Shown: positions 40,400-50,385 of the stretch, piece after piece | How positions within the stretch are numbered: position 1 is the first letter of the stretch | How the letters are laid out: each line of letters begins with the position of its first letter | Origin: Rhynochetos jubatus | Taxonomy: Eukaryota; Chordata; Aves; Eurypygiformes; Rhynochetidae | Assembly (NCBI GenBank): GCA_027574665.1 | Contig: CM050653.1 | Span: 37,336,118-37,400,117, forward strand | DNA: 64,000 nucleotides | Reading direction: 5' to 3' | Translations under genes and position numbers: made by a program | The notes under the pieces: model-generated | Database searches by the model: none | What the model was told of the DNA's origin: nothing | What the model saw: the letters and a program-made list of their open reading frames with translations, nothing else

Positions 40400-40760
40400 G
40401 CCCCTATGTGACAAACTGTGATAATTGGATTGTTTGGGGAGAGGGGGAGGGATGCGACCGCTGTGTACAAACCTCAGAAGGGAATTAAAAGCGAGCCTGC
40501 ATCCCGGTTAATAGGGCTCTGTGAAAATGCAAAGTGGCTAACGATAAGCAAGGGAAGTTCCATTAAGCCATACGCCTGGCGTGAAGGGGCAGCACTGACC
40601 CCGCAAAGGATATTTGCTGGGAACGGTCGGGTGGCAGAAACAGGTGCAGAAATAAAAGCAAACCAATGGCTTGTCTTAAACTCCCCAATCTGCAATGTTA
40701 ATGAATACAAGGGGCCAGGGAGAGCCAGAGACTAAAGTGGCCAGAGAGTAATTTTGGTAC
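40400..40760. promoter_or_regulatory. Candidate conserved noncoding element
   Basis: A unique-sequence segment with ATAATTGGATTGTTTGGGG at its left edge, followed by GGTTAATAGGG, GCAAAGTGGCTAACGATAAG and CATTAAGCC words. It is open for 105 codons on the plus strand (40418-40735) but shows no protein similarity I recognise. A CpG-dense strip (about 40345-40400) precedes it. I call it only because it resembles the neighbouring motif-rich islands; the evidence is weak. Confidence 0.2.
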
Positions 40761-41039
40761 CCAGTAAGTCACAGACATGCTCAAAACCAGAGGAGAATTG
40801 GGAAATGGCTGGCGTGGCGCTGGCCGTCCATTAGCCCTGCACGGCAGTACAGCACACCAAGAGCCTGCTGAGGTTATTCGGCGTGGGGTGGAGGGCAGGG
40901 AAGAAGCACAGGGAGAAAGTTCCCCTCAGCCCCCAGCACCTGCCAAGCTGCGATGCGGTCAGTGGGGAAAGGGACTCTCGTCGGGCCGATAATGAGCCGT
41001 CCTCATTGTAAGATTAGATGCCAGAGTGAACAACACCCT

Positions 41040-41720
41040 CTTAATAATGCACACATCACTATGACAACCACGGAGTTTGATACCCGAGGACAACTTTATT
41101 GTGCTTGTGAAATTTCCTTATTTTAAAAACACTATTTATAGTTATCAGACATCGATTCACCATATCCACCCTCCTCCCCGTCTCTTTGCCTGCCTCGTTT
41201 CCAAGGCAGGATCGGCCAAAGTGTTTACGTGCCGCTCTTAAGGTTAGCAAACTGCTGTCAAGTATCAGCGCTGGAGTCTGCTGAGATAATTATCCTGCTA
41301 GCCCATACATAATTAGTAAAGCTTAGCCCAAAATATTAATACCAGGATTAATTACGGTGGAAGCGTAAACAAGGATATTAATGCTATGAAAGTAGCAGTA
41401 CGGATATTCGACAGCCCATATGCTTGTCTGTAGGACCACTAGGGATTGTGTTGAATCGGGAGCTGCACGGTGCCCTGACTGTAATGAGAAATGAGAAAAC
41501 TGCTGAAAAATTGATGCCGCCTGCAGATTGCACAATCCGCTGAACAGCAGGGGGTCGGCTTCTTACATCTCCCACACTCGGTACAATATGCTAATTTCTG
41601 CATGCATACGAGTGTAAAAGGAAAGAAGAAAAGATTTCACAAAAGGAAAAAAATGCAAATGACAACCACAAAGATCACTGCAGAGAAATCCATGAGCTTT
41701 ATATGGATTAACTGTGTTGG
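41040..41720. promoter_or_regulatory. Enhancer-like island (MEF2, octamer, CTCF-like)
   Basis: This is the most enhancer-like stretch of the 40-46 kb block. It contains a perfect MEF2 site CTATTTATAG at 41132-41141, a CTCF-like CAGCAGGGGGTCGGC at 41545-41559, and a perfect POU octamer ATGCAAAT at 41653-41660. A RUNX-type core ACCACA sits four bases after the octamer. There are also many TAAT cores between 41310 and 41390. No repeats are recognisable. The mixed-factor content and unique sequence suggest a conserved noncoding element, but conservation could not be examined here. Confidence 0.3.
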
Positions 41721-41811
41721 AGCTAGCGCTCGTCTGAGTTTAACCCCTTCTGTCCTAGACCCTTTGGCACGTCCTTTTTGTGGTGCAGAGGAATACTTGC
41801 GGCTCCTTTGT

Positions 41812-41836
41812 GGGAAGGGAGGGAGGGAGGGGAGGG
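41812..41836 (+). other. G-quadruplex motif
   Basis: Six G runs of at least three with one- or two-base loops (GGGAAGGGAGGGAGGGAGGG and continuing). Short loops favour a stable parallel quadruplex. It lies immediately right of the 41.0-41.7 kb enhancer-like island. Confidence 0.75.
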
Positions 41837-41839
41837 CAG

Positions 41840-44530
41840 TGTGGAGCTGGAAGGATGGAAAGGATCTTTTCTGCTCTTTTCCATGACTGCACTTCTCTTG
41901 CTTTAACATTGACAAGGAGGTAAGGGTCTGGAAAGGGGGAAACAGGGACTGGGACGGGAGTTGAGAAAAGGAAGCTAACCAAATGTTGGTAGCATGACAG
42001 CGGAGACACTATGGCCCAGCCTGGCCCAGACTTAACTGGGAGGAACTGGCAACAGAGCCTGCCTAGTCCTGCAATAGCTCCCTATGCCGCTTAGAGCTTG
42101 GCTTTGCAGCATGTGGCCAGCAAGGCCCTCCTAATAACATGCTACAAAATCCTCATCAAGAAGGCAATTACCCCATGATTATTTTCTACTCCCGATTCAC
42201 CACCTCTCCCTCCCAGGCAAAAGCAGCAGATGTGCTGGCTTGACAACAAGCCCACCTCCTTGCTGGAGACAGCCAATGCCTCGGCGGTCCCGCACTTCCC
42301 CGATGTGCCCGGAACACGCAGCACGCCTGCGGACAAGCGGGATCCAGCAGTGCCCAGACAATCCTGCTGCCATTTGCATTTGCCTTGCTCCCAGGGAGAG
42401 CCTAACCATGCCCTCAGCCTGTCCCCCTTTGCTGCCCATGGGAGCTGAGGGAATCGCTTCTACCACAGCTCCAGGGAGCAAACTGGCCCCTCTGCCTTGC
42501 ACGTAGCGCTGCCAGTGTGGGAGAAAACCCATGCGCACTAATTCCCATATAGATACGGAGAGGTGGGTGCCCGTACAACCCCGCTCTTCTCTCAGGAGAT
42601 GCCGGTGGGTGCCACCCACCCAACGGTTTAAGCCCCTTGCAACAGAACAGGAAGGCAAAGAGCATCCCCTCCCCAGCCTGCAGGGGGGAAATACCTACAT
42701 TTCTGCAATAAGACAAATCAAAGCCTTGATTCTTCTCCAATAATTAGAGAGATTAGTTGCTCTCTCTTTAGTAGCAGCAGGAGCAGCAGCAGGTGCTGTT
42801 ATGCTTGGTCCGATGTATGCGTAACGTGGCTTCCGTACGCAATCACTGTGTCCAAGCATGAACAGAAACCTTCGGAAATATTTGTCATTAAAAAGTTGCC
42901 ACTGGGCCTGTGTCATAGAGTAAGTGCTTAGCAAAAAGAAATTGTTTGTTTGTTTGTTTTAAGTAGTTTTGGAAATAATTTTGCACTGCTGGAAAAAGTA
43001 TTACTGCTCTGGCAGCCCAGAGCACAAAGACCAAAATGCCTGTCTCACGCCCAGCAGGGAGAGAAATGTGCATCTTAGGGTGCTCCAACCTGGACAGACA
43101 CTCGCCATGAACATGAGAGGTGGCAGAATAGAAAAATATGAAGTCCATCCTGCCTTCCTATCTGAACGTGGCAGAGACTGTGAGAAAGAAGGAGAACAAA
43201 TGTGTTGGGCGTTTTTTGTGGCATAAACTTACCACCAGAAACTGGGTCAACAACAAATTCCCACCCAGTACGTATGTGAATCTTCAATCCACGAGTGAAA
43301 AAACTCTGTATCCCAATGGAAAGTCTCCAATCACCTTCTGAGTGTCCTCACATCCACCAACCTTCTCCCTCAATACATCATCTCCCCCCCTCCTCCAAGC
43401 CTCTTTTACTCCTAGCACTGCTTACATTAATTGCTGATTTTTAAGGGTTTTTTCCTGATTGTGACTTATCAATTTGATTTTAACCTTCGTATCTGTGATT
43501 GCTTCTACACACTCTTATTCCCCAACTGAGTATTCTTCCCAGCAAATGATACTGAGCCTCTTCTCTGCTCTGATGCTAGAACCTGTAAAAGCAGGTGAGT
43601 TCTCACCTGGGACATCTTCGCAGCAGATCCTGCTTCCTCTATTATTGTATTCCTTATAGATCCTGGTTCAGAGCACCAAGTAACTCTGCAGGTCAAAACA
43701 GCTCTGACCGAGGTCACTTATGCAGTGCCTGTACCCTGCCCAAAACCTTCTGACTCCATAGCAATAGCAGTAATAGCCATAAGGGATCAAGAAGAGCAGT
43801 TGGTAAGCAACGAGGAACATAACCTTCTTGCTTCTTCTCAAATAGTTTTGCTTGCAGCTGAACAGGGACATGGGCACAAAGAACAGCCACTCCCCTAATA
43901 TTGGTGCAAGTCCCTTTAGGCAGATGTTCAAATAGCAAACAAATAAGTAAACAAAGTATAAGTTGTTGTTGGGTACACATTGCTTGGAATAGCAATGAAT
44001 ATTTGAAAACAACCTTTTCTACTGTATCCGATCAGCTCTGCCATTACAATAAGCCTCCTGAAGTCACATTGGAAGTCTAGGGTGGCACTAAAATCTCTTC
44101 TTGTTCTATCGCTCCGTTTGCACTAGTCTGACAGACTAAGAATAAGAATGCTGTGCTTTAACCTTGCTGGAGGTGTTTGGGGGAAGGGGAAAGCAGTGTG
44201 TTCATAGCAGAAAGGCTGTCTCCCTAAATGATAGAGTAGCACAAGAAGACACTGTTATGAATACCATAAGAAGAAAAACCCACGACTCGGGTGAAAGAGT
44301 ATCTTGTTGGCTGTAATTTAGAGCTGCTATGTTTCAGGAATCAGCTGCCCACTCCCAAAACCCCTCTATCCAAAGCTGTTAAGCTGGAGCCAGCCGGCTG
44401 GAGAAAATGTGGAGAATGGAGAGAAAAACACCAAGTCAAATGGGGTGAGTGAGAATCCCCCCCGCCCAGGCATCCTTGCAGCAGCTGTGGGGCAGGCACC
44501 CACACAGGATACCAGCACCCAGGGGCACAC
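41840..44530. other. Unique noncoding sequence
   Basis: No gene. The 153-codon minus frame at 42197-42658 and a hydrophobic 114-codon minus frame at 43668-44012 (opens at TTG) have no recognisable homologue. A near-palindrome AGGTGAGTTCTCACCT at 43593-43608 places splice donor-like sequences back to back on both strands. Confidence 0.6.
42942..42960 (+). repeat. (TTGT)n microsatellite
   Basis: More than four tetranucleotide units of TTGT ending in a T run. Confidence 0.9.
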
Positions 44531-44553
44531 GGGTGCCAGGGGGTGGGGGAGGG
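44531..44553 (+). other. G-quadruplex motif
   Basis: A canonical pattern of four G runs: GGG, five-base loop, GGGGG, T, GGGGG, A, GGG. It lies about 100 bp left of the AT-rich island at 44.6 kb. Confidence 0.75.
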
Positions 44554-44599
44554 TACAGCACGCTGCCAGATCTCATCCCCCCCCAGGCAGCGCCTGTGC

Positions 44600-44850
44600 C
44601 AAATCCACCCCAATCAGTCGAACTACGTCAGATTAAACCAGCTCATTAAAGTGGCCTCTTGGATTTATAATGAAGGCTTCTCCCTTATATAAGCTAAACT
44701 GGCACCCCAGACAATACACACATTTGATTTGAAACAGAAACAACGCCTAATTCTCCTGGTCTGCATTGGGGCGGCTGATGAACAGTTTAATTTTGAATCC
44801 CGCTGCAATTTAACACTATGGTGGCAAATTTCAGTTGAAATCCTTTTTAC
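44600..44850. promoter_or_regulatory. AT-rich island with TATA-like palindrome
   Basis: Contains TCATTAAAG, GGATTTATAATG and the perfect 10-bp palindrome CTTATATAAG at 44684-44693, which includes a TATATAA core. It also resembles a widened CArG element. The stretch sits between a G-quadruplex motif (44531-44553) and a strong splice acceptor-like site at 44892. That layout would suit a promoter or enhancer of a noncoding transcript, but no transcription start can be shown from sequence. Confidence 0.22.
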
Positions 44851-44892
44851 CCCTCTTTTCTCTGCCTTTTTTGCATCTCTGCATCATCTCAG

Positions 44893-45206
44893 GGTAAAAG
44901 AGTTTGCCCTGCAAAACCAACCCTGCCTGGTTTTATTATTTAAACCTGGATCAGCTCATTCATACAGTCAAAATCCCAGCACCACAAGCAATCAGATCAG
45001 CTCTGCTGAGGAAGCACAGAGGCAAGGACAGGAGCCCTTACACCAGGATCGCTGCTAAGAAGAAAAGAGGAGCCACGCATCATCACAGCCTTCTAGGAAC
45101 AAAAAATACTGTTCCCACTGGGAAAACCAGTATTTTGAAATCTATGGCAGGGCAACGCAGGGCATATTCTCATCAGGGCATGCCCATTTGAGCTCAGGAG
45201 GGCCAG
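44893..45206 (+). other. Candidate noncoding exon
   Basis: A strong acceptor (a long pyrimidine-rich run ending CATCATCTCAG at 44892) and a perfect donor (CAG, then GTGAGT from 45207) bound a 314-base interval. The frames I could follow contain stops; the longest plus-strand frames end at 45058 and 45191, before the donor. If used, it would therefore be a noncoding-RNA or untranslated exon. Signal pairs of this quality do occur by chance in 64 kb. Confidence 0.18.
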
Positions 45207-45389
45207 GTGAGTTTGCAGAATGAACAACCTGACCTTGCAACCCAAACGCAAATGCAGCTCCCCGGGAAGTCAACAGGAGATTGCTGTGTGTGAAGAAAAG
45301 AAGGGTCATACATGAGCTTCATACATGGCAGTGATGAATCCAGCCATAAAAATGTTTATATGGTGGTGATATTTCTCCTTTTTGGTTTG

Positions 45390-45401
45390 TTTTTTTTTTT
45401 T
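45390..45401 (+). repeat. Poly(T) tract, 12 T
   Basis: Uninterrupted run of 12 T. Confidence 0.95.
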
Positions 45402-45969
45402 CCTAGAGAACTTCTAAGGAATTAGTTGTGGCAGCAACATACAGAAAGGCTGTGACCATTCCTGTGACAACACCTTGCTGCAGGTGAAAAAAACCTACAT
45501 AAATTAGGCTTTGCAGAGCACTTACAGGAGAGGATCTTGCTGCCGCCAGCCCAACGAAAGACTCTGAAGAGAGCAATAGCTAAGGAGAAAGGTAGCGAGG
45601 CAATGGCTACGTCTCCTTCCGGGGCCAGTGGCAAACAACTCCAGCCATGTGGAGACACAGGAGGCCTACCTCAGATGTGATAATGCTCTGGCTCCCATCC
45701 AGGGAAGCCTTCGTACCGCAGAGCCTCCCCTACCCTCCCTCTTGCCCGGAAAGTTGTGTAATGCTGCTGGGCGCGCTGTCAGACAGATGCCCCTCGCTGC
45801 TCCAGCCCAGGGGAGCCCCGCACGGCATGGGGATGTGTAGATGTGTACAATATGCTTCTGTGACGGCGCTTTGAGTTGTGGGTTGGTTGGGGGTTTTTTT
45901 CTGGATAAAAGGGGCTGCATGAACATAAGTGCTGATTGGTACCCCAGGTTGCGTGCAAGCCCTCTGAGC

Positions 45970-46320
45970 GGGACTGATCTGTCACGGTGGGCAGTTCTCT
46001 GTCTGATATGACCTGAAGTAATTAAAAGTGGCCCAGCAGGCTGATGCCTCCCTCCCCCATCTCTCCTCTTGCTCTGTTTGCTGGCATTTACCCAAAACAA
46101 CAGTGACTGATGGCTCCGAGAGGCCTGTTGCTGCTTTCCCTGCCATGATACGGCCATTGATCCAGCAGCATCTGCCAACTCATCAGTGTTTACTCTAATT
46201 CCCTGCCTCCAGGTTTGGGGGTTTTTTCTCTGCCCCAGGCGATAATTGCTGCGAAGGAGAACCCTCTTTTTGACCAGCCTGATGAGATCCAATTACCACC
46301 ATGTCAGCACTCAGCCTTGG
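45970..46320. promoter_or_regulatory. Candidate conserved noncoding element
   Basis: A unique segment with GAAGTAATTAAAAGTGG, GATAATTGCTGCG and GAGATCCAATTACCACC words and no recognisable repeats. The window's longest open frame (208 codons, minus strand, 45666-46292) overlaps it. That frame opens at TTG and encodes nothing I recognise, so I treat the stretch as noncoding. Confidence 0.2.
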
Positions 46321-46324
46321 GAGT

Positions 46325-47985
46325 ACTCATGACCACACACTGACCTTAATCGAGGATGTTCAGCCCGCTGTCGGGGCAGAGGGCTGATGGCAGAGCGGAG
46401 GGGCAGTCGTTTAGCTCAACCCCCAGCTGCCCCTCTGTTTTGGGTCCATCACTAGGAACCTGCCTTGACGTTAATTCACAGTGCAGCCCTGAATAGAGGA
46501 GCCTGTTGTGTGTTTCTCCTCTTTCTCCCCACCTCTCCCCACCTATGAAGCATGGGGAAGAACTACATCAACCACCAAGATGGAGTTATACTGTGGAATT
46601 GCAACAATTGCACCAAAAATCTAAGATCAAGAGTCTGGATGTGGCCTTTCTGCAAAGCATGAATGAGTTCCAGAGCAAGGAGCATCTGCTGCAGCTTCAG
46701 AGATGTGAAGTGAGTCTGCCCTGGGTCAGGCCAGGGTGGGCAAGCGAGCGTGAACCGGTAGCAAAGCAATCTTCGCCATCAGAGCCAAAAAAACAACCAC
46801 CATCACTGATAAGTTGGCTTTCATGCTGTGGGTTCATTATAAATGAATCTGCAAGTTACATGAGCGGTATGAAAAATTTGGTATCAATTGGCTTGGCTCC
46901 AAAGTGCTCAACACAGCTACTTGGGAAACACTGCAGCTTCTGTGGACCAACAGCACCTGGGGGATGCGGGACTCACAGACAACACCAGTAGAGACGTCAG
47001 TCTGTTTTCAGTGGTGTCCAAGAGTGCCCTTTTTCCTCTCTTCCCTGTTAATGCATGATATAACTATTACTGCCCACAAACAATAAATATTTCACCATGG
47101 TTTTAAATTCAGCACTGGACCAGACTAACCAGAAACCTCATAACTCTTCCTGTTTTCCTTTTTCATTCCCTTTTTTTTTGTGTTTTACCTTGGCTTCTAT
47201 TTTCAGATGGAGGTATGCACACATCAAGCAAAGCAATACTTCTTTCACACCCTGTAGGTACATGGGTGACTGCTCCCACCAGGCACCTCACTGGTCACTT
47301 GCACATCCTGGCATGTAACCTGCAGGCTTGCTAGCAGGATGATCCTCTTCCACATTGCAGCGTGCCAGCCAGCCCTTATTGGGCTTAATTTCTGCCACAC
47401 ACCCACCATTGGTAATTGCATCCATGAGGTCCTCTACTCTAGGGAGAAGGAATGACTTTTACCTCCTCACTAAACACCTGGAGAACTCTTTTGGTCCAGG
47501 TCTTTGCTCAGTCTCCACTCATCCGTATGATCAGCCCACCAACTTTGGTTGTAAACATCTGAACTTTCTGACCACAGGCATTCAAATATCATCAACCGGA
47601 TACTCAACCATCTTGAGAACACCTTAAACAAGCTGGGATTTGGGAGGAATATTGCAACGCCAGTTAGCTGCCTTTAGGAAGTTCCTTTTTTCCAGCACAG
47701 AGGAGAATTGGGGTGCTTGGTGCCATCTTCTCTGCTGCTTCCAGCCCTCCCTCATGCCCCGCCGTGTGGTGTGGAGCAGAGGGAAGGAAGCGAGGACACA
47801 TCTGGCTGCCATGCTTCAGCCTCGCTGAGGGTTTTCACATAGCACCACGTGGAGCAGCACCAGACACATTCGGGAGTCGTGAGTGGCCCATCTTTGTGTG
47901 TGGCTGCACTTTGGTCACTCTGAGCGGCAGCTCGCGTTGAAAGGAAACGTCAGCCATGCTGTTTTATCTCGGGCCTGAGAACACC
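46325..47985. other. Unique noncoding sequence
   Basis: No gene. The 161-codon frame at 46506-46991 opens at TTG and shows no domain. No repeats are recognised. Confidence 0.65.
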
Positions 47986-47989
47986 CTGT

Positions 47990-48165
47990 GAAACCTGAAA
48001 CTCATGTTTCATGCAGACGCCCCACCGCTGCTGCTGAGGCAGGCATGGCGGACGCAGGCTGGGGGGCTGACACAAGCCCGCAGACATCCCGCCGGCTCCC
48101 GCCCCACAGACCTGGACTGCCGCTCACCGTCAGGGGCCGGGGACCCGGCCTAGCACAGATGAACT
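47990..48165. other. Short CpG-rich patch
   Basis: About a dozen CpG dinucleotides in roughly 140 bp of very GC-rich sequence. This is the densest CpG patch I noticed in the window, though shorter than a standard CpG island. On the plus strand an ATG at 48045 in good Kozak context opens a 61-codon frame to 48230 with no recognisable product. On the minus strand it contains a splice donor-like GACGGTGAGC. It may be an orphan promoter fragment or simply a GC-rich stretch. Confidence 0.5.
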
Positions 48166-49771
48166 GGAAAGGCAGGCTGCTCTTCAAGGGCAACGCAGAG
48201 GTCTTGGGCAGCAGGCAGGAGGACTCCTGACCAGCAGCACCCTGTGATGAGCTTTTTGATGAAATTGTGTATTGAGAAGCAAGTATATAGAGATATACTT
48301 CAAGGAGACACAGGAGAGAAGTGGATTTTCTTTCCCATTTTTGCTGCAGCATAATGAGACATGAGAGAGCTTTATTTCTGCTTGTGGACTGGGGGTTGTT
48401 TTATCCAAATGTCAGGATGCTCCAACCCGCCGCCATGCCAGCAGGACTTTTGGAGGTCTAAGAAGCAGTGTGCTGTCAGGTTCTCAGCCTTCAGTCAAAA
48501 CATTGTCCAGATTTTGTCAAATTCTTATGACTGCTTTTTCCTCACAGACTAAGCTGATCTACATGCAGACAACCACCAAAAGAGGCGGAGGGTCCTGCCC
48601 TCAGCCCAGTGTCTGTGTTGTCTCCCTTCTCCTCACACAGGTGGCAGCAAAATCACCTGGAGTGAGGACCTGATCCACCTGGACAGTACTCCTACCAAAA
48701 AGTAGTGATGGCTTTTCACCTCGATCAGTGCTCTCCTCAGGCAGACTGCACAGCCACTCTTGCACTGCTTCAGCAAAGACCTTTAAAGAAATGTAGGCCT
48801 ACTCACCTAAATATTTCCTTCTTTAACTACCACCCTTTCACAGTCTAACAACTCAAGTGGTAAATGTGTTTGTTAAGATCACTAGTGTTATCCTCTTATT
48901 TAGGGATCATCAGTGTCCAAAGATGGTATCTGTTTCACCTGGGGAAAATAAAAATCCTCAATTTATTTTCTATCACTGGGGCAGGGCTGCATTCTTTATA
49001 AAGAGTATTTGGAGACACCTCCATTCTGGTGAGGTTACAAGGCAAACACTATGTTCAGAGCCACAAGAACAACTCTGCTGGCTCCCAAAAAATAACATGG
49101 GAATAATGAATAGTAAATGTAGGTCAGATGTTCAGCTAAGAAAAATGGGCATCACTCATCAGTCCTTGGCAGAGCTCAGGTGGTTTACACCAGCAAAGGA
49201 CCAGTGTTTCTCAATCTACCTGAGGATATCTACAGAGGATTCCTTATTTGCTGGTGTGGCATAAAGCTGTTATTGACATGAATTTAGGATGCCTGCTCCA
49301 CTCATGATTAATGAGGCCACAAGTGAGTTATATCAGTCACCCTGGCATGACTGACACTTGGATTTTTACTGTGCCACACCACTGCCTCTTGTTTATGCCA
49401 AAGGATTTACAAACCCAAACTCTGAGACTTTATTAACATCTGCTTTCTTAATCCCTCTACCTATGCTGCTAATTTGCCTTAGCAGAAACCTATGATGGAA
49501 AAGAAATATAAATGGTGCATTTTTAAATGTCTAAGCAACTCCCTAAAACAGCAGTCCTGTCAGTCAGTGTCATGATTTTAAGATCTTGTAGTTCCAATCT
49601 GCCACGGTTGGAAACAGTTGCTGTAATTCTCTGGAAAGGAGGATTTCTCAGCCATCCAGCAGCAGAAAGACTTCCTTTCAAGCCCTCATAATGATATGTA
49701 TTGATATTTGTCTCTTACAACTGTCGCTGTTCAGGGGACTGAATATCGTACATATAGCAAAACCAGCCGGC

Positions 49772-49796
49772 TGACTGATTGATTGATTGGCTGATT
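49772..49796 (+). repeat. (TGAT)n short tandem repeat
   Basis: An interrupted run of TGAT units (TGACTGATTGATTGATTGGC). It also creates overlapping TGATTGAT words, which match PBX-type homeodomain sites, but the tandem repeat is the simpler explanation. Confidence 0.85.
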
Positions 49797-50324
49797 TTTG
49801 AGTGGAAGCAGGATTTTGTATTTGAAAAGGAAATCTTTGCTGCTGGTCAATGGGGAGAAGCTTAAAGGAAATGGCTAAGGTATGAAATCTCAGATACAGA
49901 TTTTCATTTACAAACAGATACATTTATTTTAATTAGACTTGAGATTTCCAGCTACATAATCCCAGGGGAATTCGCAGCCAAGACATTGTTCTCAAGGAAA
50001 AGTCTTCTTAAGCAACCAAGGCCAAAGACTGAGGTGATCAAAGGTGAAATTTGGATTAGGTACAATTTAGCACCTGCTTTGGCAGCTTACCACATGGGTA
50101 TGAGATCACCTCATAGGCTATAAATACGTGCACGCACGTGTATTAAATGCAGATACAAATCTGGGAACAAATTCACTTCAATATTTAAAAGCTTGGCTCC
50201 ACAGCGAAATTACACTGCTGTAAACCAAACTGTGAATCTAAGCTCATATAACTACTCGGGCATTGTCCTCTGTGGACATCCTTACTCTGGAGTTAGCCGT
50301 GTACCACGGTGCAAGGAGCTGGTA

Positions 50325-50385
50325 TGACTTTCTGCCGCAGTCAGTTCCTAGCTCCCTACCTCAGCTGTAAAAGACAGCGTAAGTG
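50325..50385 (+). mobile_element. Possible MIR-like SINE fragment
   Basis: AGTCAGTTCCTAGCTCCCTA followed by CCTCAGCTGTAAAAGACAG resembles the MIR core 'aagtcacttaacctctctgcctcagtttcc..ctgtaaaatg' with a small deletion. Only about 60 bases align and neither end of the element is visible. The match could be accidental. Confidence 0.3.

Noticed and set aside
43668-44012. Hydrophobic 114-codon minus frame that could be read as membrane segments
   Set aside because: TTG opening and T-rich composition on that strand. The hydrophobicity follows from base composition, and no family is recognised.
45666-46292. 208-codon minus-strand open frame, the longest in the window
   Set aside because: It opens at TTG and not ATG, has no recognisable domain, overlaps enhancer-like sequence, and its length is within what chance gives in 64 kb of six-frame sequence.
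46506-46991. 161-codon plus-strand frame
   Set aside because: TTG opening, no similarity to any family I know, no splice or promoter context.
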